Below, one piece after another: positions 45,595 to 58,594 of a stretch of DNA of 64,000 nucleotides. The stretch comes from Chinchilla lanigera (Eukaryota > Chordata > Mammalia > Rodentia > Chinchillidae): contig NW_004955472.1 of assembly GCF_000276665.1 (NCBI RefSeq), forward strand, positions 6,528,050-6,592,049. The letters are read 5' to 3'. The number at the start of each line of letters is the position of its first letter. Within the stretch, counting starts at the first letter, position 1. Both the position numbers and the translations under genes were made by a program. A model generated the notes under the pieces. It did no database searches and was not told the origin of the DNA. It saw nothing but the letters and a program-made list of their open reading frames with translations.

Positions 45595-46540
45595 CAACAT
45601 TAGCAACAATATCAATGGGCATAGTATAAAATATTATTTTATCAGTTTTAAAATATCTTTGATATTTTATCTAAAACATCAGTATTTCATAGGTAACCAA
45701 CTCAGATTAAGGCATTAATGACTGTAGAGGAGTTCACTACTTTATAGCAAAGACACTGAAATGCATGTAATATAATGTTGACTTTAACTCCAGACTTAAA
45801 AACTATAGGATTTAGGAGATAAACCCATGAGTCCAAGCTCTTTCTTGGCAAGGAAGCTTAGAAGATAAAAATTCACAGAAACTCCCTAGTTATTAATGTT
45901 TAAAATGTCATCTCAAGTATTTCAGTCACATGTTGGTTATCACGTAATTAAATGTGTTCATTGGCCTAACTATACAAAAAAGTAATTGTCAACCTCAAAG
46001 ATTTCTAAGGAACAGAGAACAGAAATTTCAGGAAATAATCATGACAATCATAGGAACTTTTAATGTACAATTTGTCTGAAACACAGGATTTTTTTCAAGT
46101 GAATATGTTTAGTACATGGTCTTGCTTTAATACTAGAGGCTCCTGAATCGTGGATGTTTAATTTGTGAGCTTGTCAAAGGACAAATCATGACTTTCCTCT
46201 ATTCTACTCTTTATAATTCATGGTACTATGTGAGTCTCTTCATATATCCGAGGAATCCCAAGTGTCTCCTGCTGTGGCAGTTACCTAAAGGCTTATTATT
46301 GGTAGTGGAAGATAAGTTAGAGATATGTATTGAATTCACTCCAACTGAATTACACACCCGTAGTGATCACCCACGGCTTCTTTCCTGGTTGCTGATTCAG
46401 CTTTATTTCTGATTGTCTCACATGATTCTCCTCTGTTATTCTACTTACTCTGGTTTAGTTCTTTTTTCCAGTAAGACTGCTTCTTATATGTTATGGCTGT
46501 TTCACATGTTTTTGATCTGATTGCTAGTAGAGCATAGGGG
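45595..46540. other. unassigned AT-rich sequence
   Basis: No gene or repeat recognised. Confidence 0.5.
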
Positions 46541-46544
46541 CTAG

Positions 46545-46730
46545 CAATGAACTGACTGGATTTGAATTCCAGCTTTTCCACATATTGTGTATTTATTTGT
46601 ACAACTTGCTAAAATTACTAAACTTGAATTCCTTCATCCATAAAATGAGGGGTGCATTCTAAGAGTTTCATGAATATTAAATAGGATAATCTGTTTATCA
46701 TGCTTGACTTGCAGCAGATTCACAATTGAG
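46545..46730 (-). mobile_element. MIR SINE, antisense
   Basis: 'actggatttgaattccagct', 'acaacttgctaaaattacta', 'ttccttcatccataaaatga' and 'gagtttcatgaatattaaat' follow the reverse-strand MIR order. Confidence 0.6.
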
Positions 46731-46734
46731 GTTA

Positions 46735-47370
46735 TTACTGTGACTATATTATTATGCTGAGACAGAACAAGACATGTGAAAGTAGTTTCTAAACTTTTCA
46801 CTTTCACTGTATGCATAAGCAGTTTCCTTTAGATCTCACTCAGAAAATTTAATAAATGTCTCTTCTTTTATTTGATACCAGGAGAACTAGAACCAAATTA
46901 ATCTTGTCAGAATACAATATTTTCCAAAGACTTTTATTTTTATCTTACCTGCTAGGATAGTTAGAGTTCGGCCCAAAGGCAAGTGACTTCTCTAACAGGC
47001 TGTCTTCTGTCTTTTGGTTCTCCTGTTATTTGATCTTGTTCTTGATTTATCTAAAAATATATAATTGTGTCTTGTGTTTGACTTCTATATTCTTTCAAAT
47101 CATTTTGAAGCAAAATAATGAAATCTTTACTTAAGCCTCTGCAGTCCTGGCATGTCTATCTGTGTCTCTCTCATATCTATGTATATATGTATCTATCTAC
47201 ATATCTGTCCATATCTAATTTGAAGCACATAGGAAAATGATACAACCAGTTTGTGCTGCAATCTTAGAGATTCTGATTTTGTGAATCAAGGTAGAACCAG
47301 AAATTTGTCTTTTTTAGCAAGTACTGTTTGCCTAGGAAATTCAGGTTCAGATACTGCTCTATCACCCTTG
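46735..47370. other. unassigned sequence
   Basis: No gene recognised. A weak (TATC)-type impure repeat lies at 47155-47215. Confidence 0.45.
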
Positions 47371-47374
47371 GAGA

Positions 47375-47590
47375 ACCAATGGTCTGTGTGATGCAGTAGG
47401 AAAAAGGCAGAAATGAATCTGGCTTCTGAAGCAGAACCAATCTGGGTGACCTTAGCAAACCCCTCAACCTGACTGAGATTCATCTTTAAAAATGGGTAAA
47501 TCAATAAATGTCTATTCTAGTAAACATAAAGGTTGCTGTAAAAACTAAGTAATATGTAACAGAAGGAAAGTGTCATATTAGATACTGGCC
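47375..47590 (-). mobile_element. MIR SINE, antisense
   Basis: 'gtgatgcagtaggaaaaagg', 'atgaatctggcttctgaagc', 'gggtgaccttagcaaacccc', 'gagattcatctttaaaaatg' and 'ggttgctgtaaaaactaagt' are in reverse-strand MIR order. Two minus frames here are spurious. Confidence 0.6.
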
Positions 47591-47594
47591 ATCT

Positions 47595-49150
47595 AGTTTC
47601 CTAATCTAGGAAAACAACAGCATGAGTTTGTACAGGCATGGAGTTATTTTGGCTTGAAAGTCAAGGCCCGAACAATGAGTTTTGGCTGCTCTGGATAGAA
47701 GTGTATTAACTCTTGCATCATTCCTCACTAGGAACTTTAGAAATCAGTTTGCAGGTAGCTCTAGTACTTAAAAGCAGAGTGAAATGGAATGATATAAGAG
47801 TAGGATAGAAAGTATCATACCACATTGCCCATAGGAAGTTCTTAGAAATAAGGTACCGATATATCAACCTTGTTGCTTGTTGTGCTATCTTGTATAGGCC
47901 CCCAATTTATTCCTAGGTATTCTTATGCTTGAGATCATACTTTGGAATGAAAGAAGAATGTTACTAGGAAGTAAGGGGGGCAGGCAGGAAAGCAGGCGGA
48001 ATCTGTAGCTGGGTTGCACAGGAGAAGCAGGAGCATACTGGGGAAGCTCAGGAGAATAGGTGCTACTTCGGTGGCCTCAAAGTCTTTCGGAGGGCACTAG
48101 ACTTCTCAGATCCTGTAGAAAAGATTCTGGAGGGGTCGGACTGAGAGACGGTAGAAACAATGACCCTAGGAAGCTAAAGGAGTCGATCCAGTCAGTTTTT
48201 ATGCCAAAACTTTATAAACTATGAAGTGCATTGGAAAAGGTGCACGTTGTAGGCACAGGTTAGTAGTTAATTCATTCCTTTTTTAATCGCCCATTCTTCT
48301 ATTCCCCAACTACCTCTACCAAGCCATGAAGTTAGAATAAAAGACGGAGATCTTTCTCTGATTGGCAAGGTAAAGGAATAGAGTTCTAACATCTCAGAAA
48401 GAATTTTAAAATTCATTTTCCCATTTTGCCAAATTTATTGCCCTACTCAGCAGATCAATATAGTTAAAGTAATAAATACATTGTTACTATGTATTGGTTA
48501 TGTTAATGGCACCATTTTGTGAGTTTACGTCCTGCACTAAACATTGTCTCAAGTCGTTTACAGCTATCTCTTGCCTGCTAGGATCCCAAGGAAAAAGGCT
48601 TTTAAAAATATACTCTTTATAGATGATCTTACTAATTAACCTCAGTCTATCTGAGAAGCAAGAGACAGAAGCAGAATTCATATCCAGGTCTCCATACTCA
48701 TCCACTTGTATCTGTATTTCACAGCCTGTTCTCCTAGGGTCATCCAATGGTTGGGAATTAATTTTGGAAGATTCTAATAAGTAAATTTGCAAAGTCAGTT
48801 AATGTTAGACAACAGTGTTGCGATTAACTAGTCAGCCTCTGTTGAAGATTCTGAGTGTCCCAACATTGTATATGCACTGTGGCTTATTTTTCTGTGGATT
48901 CTATAAGACTACCGGCAAAGTGGCTTGAAATTCCTTCACTTTTAAATGTTAATTTTGTGGCATGCTCCATAAATTTATTTGCATTCTCTCACCCAAATGA
49001 TAGCAGCTGAGATGAAAAGAATGCTCTGTGAAAAATATATTTCTGATTATATAGGAATATAGTTAGAGAATGAATTGTTTCACGTATTTGTCAAGGGTCC
49101 AACAGGTGTGTTTGCTGTGGGTGGGTTGCTATTCTGAAAATGGTGATTTT
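47595..49150. other. unassigned sequence
   Basis: No gene recognised. The 101-codon minus frame at 48487-48792 may overlie a diverged MIR-like fragment; no support for coding. Confidence 0.45.
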
Positions 49151-49151
49151 T

Positions 49152-49177
49152 GTGAGTGTGAGTGTGTGTGTGTGTGT
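49152..49177. repeat. (GT)n microsatellite
   Basis: Short GT run with two GA interruptions at its left side. Confidence 0.85.
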
Positions 49178-49179
49178 TT

Positions 49180-49805
49180 AACAATTAAGAAGACTGATAT
49201 TAATTTGATCCATTAGTTCTGTTTTTTAGAAGGCAGCGTCATGTGCAGCATGTAGAATCTTCTGGATAGCTTTTTCCACAATCTATTGCTGTGTGCGTCC
49301 TGTGAGGGTTCAGATAAAAGAATAGGGCAGCTTTGAGTAGGTCTCAAAATAAGAATAATCTGGGGAAGCTTCCCCCAGTTCTCTCCCACTTTGCATGACA
49401 AAGAGCAGTTTCTTGCCCCTTAACCAAAACTCTGAGAGGTGCCAAAAGCTGTCCTTACAATGAATTCTTTGGTAAGCAATTTTGACTTAGGTAGAGGAAA
49501 CAGGCAAAAGATCTGCTTATTTTCAAGGGCATCTAGCACACGAACAGCACATGAAAATTTGCATTCTGTGATTCTCCTCACTTCCCCTGGTGTCTCAAAA
49601 CAATCTGGAATTAGCAAGCCTTGACATTGGCTAATGAGAATGAACAGGCTCACACAAATTCCCCTTTAGCAGCAATTGGATTCAAACTTTACAAGACAGG
49701 CAGATCAGCTCAAATAACCTATTTTTGAATGAATAAAAAGATTTCCCAGCTGTAAGCAGTGGTGTGCTAAAAAGGGAGCCGGGTAAAGAAGCTGAACTGT
49801 AATAA
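49180..49805. other. unassigned sequence
   Basis: Short frames on both strands overlap at 49420-49653; no coding or repeat signal recognised. Confidence 0.45.
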
Positions 49806-49809
49806 TGAC

Positions 49810-50000
49810 AATAAAAGCTATAGAATGTTTGCTACATGTCACACATAATTTTCACATTAATCCTATGCTGTGGGTACCACTTATGCCAATATCTTTATCC
49901 CCATATTATAAATGACTAAACTAAGGCCCAGAAAGCTTGCATTTCCTACCTAGGGCTCATAGGTCTGGTTCCGGGGCTCATAGGCCCAATTATCTGATTC
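49810..50000 (+). mobile_element. MIR SINE
   Basis: 'gaatgtttgctacatgtcac', 'ttttcacattaatcctatgc', 'gtgggtaccacttatgccaa', 'tatccccatattataaatga' and 'ctaaactaaggcccagaaag' are collinear with MIR. Confidence 0.65.
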
Positions 50001-50224
50001 CCCAGTCAGTAAGAACTACCCAATATGTGTCTGGATCCTGAACCATGTAGCTAAAGTGTTCTCATCCCGAGAGTCATGGAAGGAGCTTGGTTACAGTCCG
50101 TTGCATTTTAAGCACAATATACCATGCACTCTCCTTTCCATTTGTGACTGATCAATTTTAAAATAATGACTTAGTGTCCTCTATGAATTAGGCACTGTCA
50201 TGTATGAAAGGAAACCCCGCTTCA

Positions 50225-50440
50225 TGGCTGAAACTAAAGCCTCGTGCCAGCTTCCTGCATTTGAATCTGCTTACCACCTACGGGACCCTGGAGAAATAAC
50301 TTCATGTGCTTCAGTTTCTCAACTAAAATTGGAGATAATGGAGTTGCTATGGATATTAAATGTGCTCATTAATGCAAATCAATTAAAATAGTGTCTGGTT
50401 CAGAGTAAGAGCTTGATAAATTTTATTGTTATAGTTATTA
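50225..50440 (-). mobile_element. MIR SINE, antisense
   Basis: 'gcatttgaatctgcttacca', 'ggaccctggagaaataactt', 'catgtgcttcagtttctcaa', 'gttgctatggatattaaatg' and 'gtgtctggttcagagtaaga' reproduce the reverse-strand MIR order. Confidence 0.7.
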
Positions 50441-50580
50441 CTAATTTGTTTTTCAGGCTGAAAAATATTAAACATTTCAATATAACAGTTTAGTTGGAGA
50501 AGAAAATAAAATACTCCATCTGTCCTTTGTATGAAGTGAGTTCAGATTTTAAACATTCATTAAAAATACTTGCAAATTTT

Positions 50581-50753
50581 CTTTTCTTTTTTCTTTTTTT
50601 TTTTTTTTTTTTTTTTTTGACAGTGTCTTGCTATGCAGTATGAGCTGGCCTTGAGCTCACTTTGTATCCCAGTCTGGTCTCGAACTAGCAACAATCCTTC
50701 TGCCTCAGCCTCCCCAGTGCTGAGATTACAGACCTGTGCCACCACACCTGGCT
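50581..50753 (-). mobile_element. B1-type SINE, antisense
   Basis: Poly-T tail, then 'gacagtgtcttgctatgcag', the duplicated 'gagctggccttgagctcact' / 'agtctggtctcgaactagca' pair, 'cttctgcctcagcctcccca' and 'gtgccaccacacctgg'. Flanked by a 13-bp target duplication with two mismatches (50568-50580 and 50754-50766). Confidence 0.92.
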
Positions 50754-50769
50754 ACTTATAAATTTTAGA

Positions 50770-53008
50770 GCTTTAATTAAATTTTGCTTTCTATCAAAGG
50801 AATGCAGGCATACCATTATAAATTTCTTGATTTATTTAGTTGATTTAACTATTTATTTTGTTGACATAGCTAATATGTATTGGCTTATTACAGGAATCAT
50901 TCCCGAGAACCAGTGAAAGACAAAGTCATGTATAACACTTGTAGAATCCATGCTCCATAAGAGATTCTCTATTGTTTTCCACTCTATGTAGTATTTTAAA
51001 AGATTAATATGAAATTATAATTATTATTGTGAGTCTCTGTGTGTGCTATCGTATGCGAAAAAAAGATACTGAAATAACTTCACTGAATCTGAATTGACTG
51101 AAATACCTACATTTCTGCAGTTCCTTTGCTCAGGGTAAATATCATGTCCAATTGAAAATAGTGCCACATGATTATGTGAACCTGAATACAGGCATGTATT
51201 ACACAGTTAAGATCAAAGAGATGCCTCAGTTTTAAAACACAACAAATTAAGGGTTCCGATTTGGAGTATTTATTGTATAGAAAAACAGCATGTCTGTAAA
51301 GAGTGCTCTACACAGTAAGTATAGCTGAAATTTGCTATACTGTGAAAAAGGGACCATGAAATTATATCCCTGAAGAAAAACAGAACTAACTGTTCCTCAG
51401 GTAGAATGCTACAGTGTTGATTTTTTTTTTTTTTTTTGCTTAACTTTTGTATCTGAATGATTTCTAGATATTTAACCAATAAAATACTACAATTATATTA
51501 TTATTTTCCAAATGCCCCCATTTCATACATGGTTAATTCAAAAGCTGTAGGACAAGTGTGTTTAACTGAGTTTGTAAGTTTGATACAGTGAGAAATTACG
51601 AGGTTTGATATAGTTCATCTGCTTCAAAAACCAGCCATCCCAACTGTTGACCAAGATCTCTGCTCCTTGGATAGAGGACAGCAAAGAATGTACTCTGTCC
51701 TGTAATGTATCGGTGGCATAATCACATAGAGAAATTGTTCGCATAGGAATGTAGACATGCACATTTAAATAATGAGCATGTATACTATTATTTTGAAGCT
51801 TATGCTATCACTTTAAAAATTCATAGAGTCTTTTTTGCCTCTACTCCCATATTTTTGTCCCAAGCAATAATATATCACTCAGTGGAAGAGCAGGGAAAAC
51901 TTGACTAGTGTTTCTCCAAAGATTAGAAATAGGATCCCATGACTAGAGCTGCTGAGAGGAAGATTTGCACTCAGCGAAAGCCTGGGCTTTCTAATAATCA
52001 CTGCTGTATGAAGGCAGAGCAGTGGCCACTTGTTATCAGGATTATTTAGGTGGAGGCTGGGTGATTACTATTTAGGAATGTAGCAGAACATATGATTACA
52101 TGATTTCTAACCTTCATCATAATCCTAGAATCTTTCTTTTAATTGTTCAAATCCATGTCGAGGTTAAAATTGGTTCTTGTAAGAAAATAGTTTCGTAGTA
52201 TAATAACTCAAGGCACTGACTGTATGAAGCAACGGGTATGGGTGTGGCTTTTGCTGCCACTGATCAGCCTAGTGAAGATGGCACCCAGCTTTCACAGGTC
52301 AGAAGCAGGAGCAGTTTCAATAACTGCAAAGGAAAACTATCTACTGACTGAGTAGTGAGGAGTGAGGATCCCCATGATAGAGTATCGAGGCATCTATAAT
52401 ATGAATTGGGCTACCGAGGACGCCTAGGAGTTTGGTCATGTCATTCAAAAGACACAGGAAGCAGTCGCTGACAAATGTACTCTAGTTAGAATTAGGGAGA
52501 TAGCACACTAGTGAAAAACATTTTCACACCTATAAATCTACAGTATCATTTGACCACTCTGACGCATACCTAATGTGTAATATCCAGAAACAAATACCTC
52601 TGTGACAAATCCACAGCAATGAAGGCAGTTCAGCATCTGCCTAGATGAAGGGTTTGTGATTTATTGCTTTCTTTTGGACTGATTCCATAATCTATCCCTA
52701 GATCAATAGCTCTTCACAGAAGCTAGAAGTGATTAAACACCTAACTAAATGCTATATACATCATTATAATACTCTGAGAATCTGAAAACCACTTAATTTC
52801 TCAGCTCATGTTTATCACTTTCAGCTAGGCCAACTTCACCTGACCAATTTTAAGGTTTTTCTGGTACATTTGGATACCACGGTGGTACGTATGCTTGCAA
52901 CAATAAATCAAAGCTCTGGTGAGAGACGTTTCCTCTCCATGCACACATACAAATGCCTAAATACAAGTCACATTTCCTAAAGAGTACAGTGTGAGATTAC
53001 ATGCAGAA
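50770..53008. other. unassigned 2.2-kb AT-rich stretch
   Basis: No gene or confident repeat recognised. A poly-T run sits at 51421-51437. Confidence 0.45.
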
Positions 53009-53010
53009 AC

Positions 53011-53044
53011 TACATACACACACACATACGCACACACACACACA
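53011..53044. repeat. (AC)n microsatellite
   Basis: Interrupted AC repeat (one TACG-type interruption in the middle). Confidence 0.85.
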
Positions 53045-53049
53045 ATCTT

Positions 53050-56000
53050 TTTGTGTGGAAGGTTTTAATCCTTCCCTATGAAGCTTCCTCATATCTGCTG
53101 ATCAGCATGCAGAGCAAAGTTCCAGAAAAACACACAGAGCTCTCCAAAGATCCCTGTGTGTCTCTGTGGAAAGAAAGGCTCTATGTGTAATTTCCAGAGC
53201 TATCCTCACTTGCTCTCAAGAAACCTCTTGTTTTTACCTCAGAAGCGGAAATGTCTAAGTGTTTCAGCATGTGTCTAACACACTGAAGGAAAGAATATAA
53301 AAATGTTCAGCAGTGTAGCAGCCATCTCAACATGTTATTTTGGAGACTTATCTTCTCTAAAACACACACACACGTACATGTTGGGGGGGCATAAGAATAT
53401 ATTTGGATCTAAGATTTATAATGAATCTCAATGAGGAAAGAATTAGATGAGAAATAAATTATCCACTGGAATGTTGTGTTTAAAAGATATCTGGACTAAA
53501 ATTAGAATGAATTTCACTTCCTTCTCAGAATTCTTGGGTCGATTTGTTAGAGTGTACATTTTTTTCCCTGAGTCCTAGAGCCTGAATCCAGGATGTCTCC
53601 CATACTAAGCACACATTCTGTCACCAAACTACACCGCAGTGAACTCAGTGAGCAGTTTCTTTTAGGATGTGGGTTACGTCATGATAGAAGCTGCTGCATT
53701 CAAATGCATTCAGGTACAGAACAAATTCAGCAGTGCAAACTAGGAAACTTCTCAAGTCTCCGTATTTTTCTTTATTATATCATTAGATTCTACATGGCTG
53801 CATGGTAGGAGCTGCTAACAATATATCTTGTACTGAATTTGATTTAAAATAGATGATAATTAAATTATGTAAGAGTAGTCAATATGTATATGTGGGACAG
53901 CAAATTTTAAATTGTAAAATATTCTTTGAAATGCATAACTTCATTGCTACTTGGTCAAACAAAACACTAAAATTTCTGGATTTTTACATTATACTTTGAG
54001 GTTTAATGATAAAGTATCCAAAAAACCTTTCAAAATAATGTTTAAAAAATTCACAGTACCTCATTTGTCTTTAGCAGGAATTTTGAAATTTCACCTTAAA
54101 CACTACTATTTGGTGATTTCTGCATGTATGAGTTTAAAGGATTGAGAGGCAAAATTTCATTTACATTTCATAAGTTTTGGAACATCTGAGGCTATTAAAC
54201 ACAATCGCTCTGATGGTAGTTTAGAGCCATAGGTAGCATCTTGTTTATGGGCTTATGTCATATGCACTTTTTATTTCTCAAGCAATAATTGAAAACTGTT
54301 TGCATGCTCATCATAAAATAGAGTACAATTAATAACGAACGTCAACATGGTCACCTTGTTTATATCTCTCAAACTGATACAAGCACTGAAAAAAAAAGCC
54401 TACACTTTGGGGGGAAAATGCGTTGAGGATTTCAATTGGAACTCACATGAGGTGAACAGCATTTGTTTTTCATGGAAGATTAGTTTTTGAGAAAAGGTGT
54501 ATTTACCATACCTACAGCTTTCTGACCTGTTTCCATAGAAGCCTTGAACAATACTTGTAATTTGGGGAATAGCTGGTCAGCATCATGTGAGGATCAGCGC
54601 AATACTTTACATCCAATCTTTCGAATGGTGCATTTCCAGGGATGATGATGTTTACCTCAGAGAAGCAACAGCATAGAGTGCAAAGACCCCTGAGGTGCAC
54701 AGGAGGCTGAACTCCACTCAGCAGCATGAGTACCCTGGCATGGGTCATTACTTGGTCATCATTTCTCTTCCCATGTGAGGGGCTTTCAACCTTAGGTGCC
54801 TGTTGGAATTACTCCACCCTTTCAGTGAAACAATGCTGGCGTTTGGGTGGCGCCCAGAAGGTTTTTATTCCCTATTTCTACACCAGATTCTGGAGAACAA
54901 AATGTACCTTCCTTTTCTGATAATGACTTTCCTTAGATCCTATGCTTGCCTATGGAGTCATTTTTTCTTTAATTAAAAAGATCTCAGTGGTAGCAACTAG
55001 GAATCTTTAAAATACTCAAGAAAAACTGTAAGAGGTTTAATAGTTTTTGCAGAATCATGGATTTATATAATTTTTGAAGTCTTTGAGGGATTTTAGTTTT
55101 TATTCTTTCAAATGTAACTATTGATTCACATGGTGTACCCTGAAAGCTTTGTTTTCCCTGGGGAAAATATAAAGCTCATGCGTTACATGTATAAAAACTG
55201 ACTCTTCTGTTTGCTGATAAATTTGAAATCTATGGATGATGCATAGTTATCAAGATTATTTAATAATAATTTTATTCACCTTAAAATGATTTTCTATAAG
55301 CCTTTTCTTTATCAGTAAATTATGATATTTAATGGCTGTTGTGTTTCCTTACGGGGCATTGTGTATGAAGGACTTGTGCTACTTTTGTTTTACAAACATT
55401 CACTTTGACCTGTCTTTCCTCACTGCTGCCGTTGAGTGGTTGGCAAACTCTCGAGCATCACAGGCGCCTTACAATTTTAAACACAAGGGACATGTTCAGA
55501 ACCTGGTGTGGGGCCATGTTGGCCATTTTACTGTGATGATGACAGTCCACAGGGCCTTGCTTTGGTCAGAATTTTGGAGAAAATTTGGATGAGATGCAAC
55601 CAAAATTTTCCTTCCAGCTTTATCTCCTTTTGAAACTCATCCTTCTGAGTGCCTGTCTGTGACAGACTGAAACCTACCGTGAACACTTGGTGGGTGGCAC
55701 CCTGGGTTTCCAGATGGACAGTGCTTCTTCTTTCCTCAATCCATCCATGGAAAATACTGAAGGAACATGATTGTAGTATGGTTTATAAAATGACCTATGG
55801 GAAGTCTTTGTTCTGATTAATGGAGATATTTAAATCCCTTTCTACAACCCTAGCAGAAGGCTTTTGTTAGCACTGTCTCCTGATAACCCTACTCACCCGC
55901 AAGAAGGGAAGGACTTGACCATCAAGAGCAGTAAGAACAGTTCTGGCTTTATTTGTAGTTACTGTTGTGTTGTTTAAACAAGAAATATGCTTTCTTACAG

Positions 56001-56255
56001 AGGGTCTTCTTCTCGGATGTCTCTTTCTTTAAAGGAGAACAAAAGCTGTGCTTTAACTGAGCGCAGTGATTTCAAACAGTGCTGCATTGTATTTAAACTA
56101 GATCAGTCCTCTATTCCCAGAGCCTCCCCCAGTATTTGAGAAAATGAGTAGTCATTTCTATAATCAAAATACAGACATGACAATGAAAATATAAACTCTA
56201 AAAGGGCCTTAGCATTCATTTCTTCAGAGGAAATTGCTTTTCCTGGCTACTTCTT
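53050..56255. other. unassigned 3.2-kb stretch
   Basis: No gene or confident repeat recognised. The 54765-54920 segment has a faint resemblance to an old MER5-type element that I could not confirm. A plus frame at 55332-55592 (86 codons) has no identifiable motif. Confidence 0.4.
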
Positions 56256-56262
56256 GGGGGAA

Positions 56263-56313
56263 AACTCTGCCCTTCCTTTTGAGCATCGGGCGTTGTGTCA
56301 GGGAGAAGGTTTG
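56263..56313. repeat. 51-bp local direct repeat, copy 1
   Basis: Gap-free match to 56680-56730 with 5 substitutions (about 90%). Core: 'ccttccttttgagca' and 'gggcgttgtgtcagggagaa'. Confidence 0.85.
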
Positions 56314-56439
56314 CTGTCCCTGTCGTGGCCCCTCCCACCTCATCCCACCCGTTCCATATATAGAGCTTATCTGTGGTTATTTTCTGATGGGAAACGCTCT
56401 GCATACTGTAGAACTAAACCCAAAGATTTTATGTGAAAG

Positions 56440-56590
56440 GACGACAAGGACAGAAAGAAGGAGGGAGGGAGGGAGGAAGAGAGAGGAAGAAGATGGAGGA
56501 CAGGTGTAGGAAGAGGAGAAGGAGGAGAAGAGAGGAGAAGAGAAGAGAGGTGGGTAGGGGAAAGAGAACAGAGAGGGAAGAGAAGATTTT
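56440..56590. repeat. polypurine (GA-rich) tract
   Basis: About 150 bp almost entirely A and G on the plus strand with a (GGGA) core at 56460-56475. Long purine tracts can adopt triplex DNA. Charged-residue frames here (Lys/Arg/Glu) are compositional artefacts. Confidence 0.85.
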
Positions 56591-56679
56591 CAGCAGAGGC
56601 CTTAAGTTAATGAGCAAAAAGTGGAGACTCAGAGGAGGTTTCAGACTTCAGGAGTTTCAGGAACACTAATCACTGGTGG

Positions 56680-56730
56680 AACTCTAGCCTTCCTTTTGAG
56701 CACTGGGCGTTGTGTCAGGGAGAAGGCTTG
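56680..56730. repeat. 51-bp local direct repeat, copy 2
   Basis: Partner of 56263-56313, 417 bp downstream. The polypurine tract lies between the two copies. Confidence 0.85.
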
Positions 56731-56734
56731 AGCC

Positions 56735-58410
56735 TTTGGTAGGTAACTGAAGTCAGTATTCGTTCTCACTCTGCCCTACTGGGAGAAGGGCAGCTGGTAA
56801 AAGTCTGATTAGTCACAGCAAGCATCTGAGGGTGTGACATGTGAAAGACCTTCCACTGCGGGTATATAGCCCTTTACCATTTTCGGTAAGAGTTTCCAAA
56901 GTTGACTTGTTTCTGTGAAGGTTATGACAAAGTGGAAGGAGTTATGCATCTGAAAGTGGGAAGCCTGTCCGGGATATCTGTCCAACATGTGGGAATTTAG
57001 GGGAGGCAGTAAACAGCAGTAACTGGTTCTCACAGTGATTGTGTTTTGAAGAATATTTGATAAAGTGTAAGGTTTTCTATGATTCCTAATTATTATCTGT
57101 TCAATTGTTGAATATTCTTTTGAAAAAGTGGTAAATGCTATACAAGTCACGTCTTTTCTGACTACATTTAAAACCGTATTTTTGTTTTATTTTTCTCCAG
57201 TTGTTTTATGAGCTGCTTTCTGTGCAGAATTGTTTTTATCACTGCGAAGCATGTCTTTTCTTGACTCAGGTTATGTCTGTGCTGTCTTTCACCTCTACAG
57301 AGTTGTATTTCATAGAACCACGTTACTGCAACAATAAAGACTTGATTAAAGTGAGCCTAAATAGTAAAATATAGCAGTAACAGGTGACTGAAGTGATTGG
57401 TAACATATTACATAGAAATAAATCTGTGCGTGTTTCCTTTTATTATGTTACCAAAGCACGTTTCCTAGTTTCTCCGTTGTCAATATGTTTTCAAAACAAA
57501 TACAGTTACAAATTTTCTTTTTTTTTTTCTTGGTATGTATATAAAAAGTGATTTTTAAATGGCCCAGCCATATCTGTTAGTTTTTAAAGATTTATCAAAG
57601 CTGAAAACTTTTTGTTATGTTGATGTGAACTTTCTTTGTTCATTATACAGTGCAAATAACAGTATGTAATGTGGAATTAGTTCTTCCTTTTCTTAGTCTT
57701 TTGCTTCATGACTTACATTTCTCTAGAGACTCATTAGGTTGTTTTATTGCTGTGCATTTTATTTGCCCTTTAAAAAGAATGGGGAAAGGCTGCATTGTGC
57801 TCTTGAACTTACTGCCAGCTTTTCTAAGAAAATAAAGGCATGAAGGAATGATTCTGCTACTAAACTATCCTCATGATTACTTCATCTATTATTGTAAGAC
57901 ATGACCTATAACAAATTTTTGTATTAAAATACCCACTAATTACATATTTTCTGTAAGGAGCATCAGAAATCCATGATACTTCATACTCTGAAGATAAATT
58001 GCTATTCCATGAGTATTTTTTATTGGAGTTTTACACTACTAACAATGAACTAAACTTTTCTCATATACATTTCACTATTAGAGTTTGAATAAACCAACAA
58101 AAAGGGGACTTTGTCTAGGTCACTTTTGTTTTGAAATTTGCAAAGAATACAGTAAAAAGATGTCTCTTGACAAGTTCCATTTTTCTTTCAATAGAATTTA
58201 AAAGTGACTATTGTTTGTTTCCTTTAGTGTGAAGCTTGTTAGAATATTACTATTCTGAGTTCAAATAAAAGGTCCTGTATTTCTAAACATTTTATGCACC
58301 ATTCAAAGGCTACATAATATATCCTTCACTATTATACATTTTATAAGGCATATGGCTCGCAAAGCTACTCCTCATTTTAATGAGTATAAAATGAGCTGCC
58401 GTCACTGAGG
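56735..58410. other. unassigned AT-rich sequence
   Basis: No gene, RNA or confident repeat recognised. The 113-codon minus frame at 56809-57150 has no identifiable motif. Confidence 0.45.
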
Positions 58411-58414
58411 GCTT

Positions 58415-58590
58415 ATTCTGTACCATTGTGCTTAAGAGACATATGTATCTTACCTCATTTAATTCTCAAAGCATTTTATGAGTTAGGAACTTGTCACCTT
58501 ATATTTACAAGGAAATTGAAAACTAAATAAATTACCTACTTTCCCTGTGACCACAAAATGCATGTTAGAATTCCACCTTAGGTCTACCTG
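58415..58590 (+). mobile_element. MIR SINE
   Basis: 'gggcttattctgtaccattg', 'cttacctcatttaattctca', 'gcattttatgagttaggaac', 'atttacaaggaaattgaaaa' and 'aaattacctactttccctgt' are collinear with MIR. Confidence 0.65.
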
Positions 58591-58594
58591 ATAA

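Noticed and set aside
54765..54920. MER5-type DNA transposon relic
   Set aside because: Resemblance is limited to a few short words; too diverged to support by eye.
56433..56669. Arg/Lys/Glu-rich frame resembling a basic protein
   Set aside because: Translation of a polypurine tract; compositional artefact.
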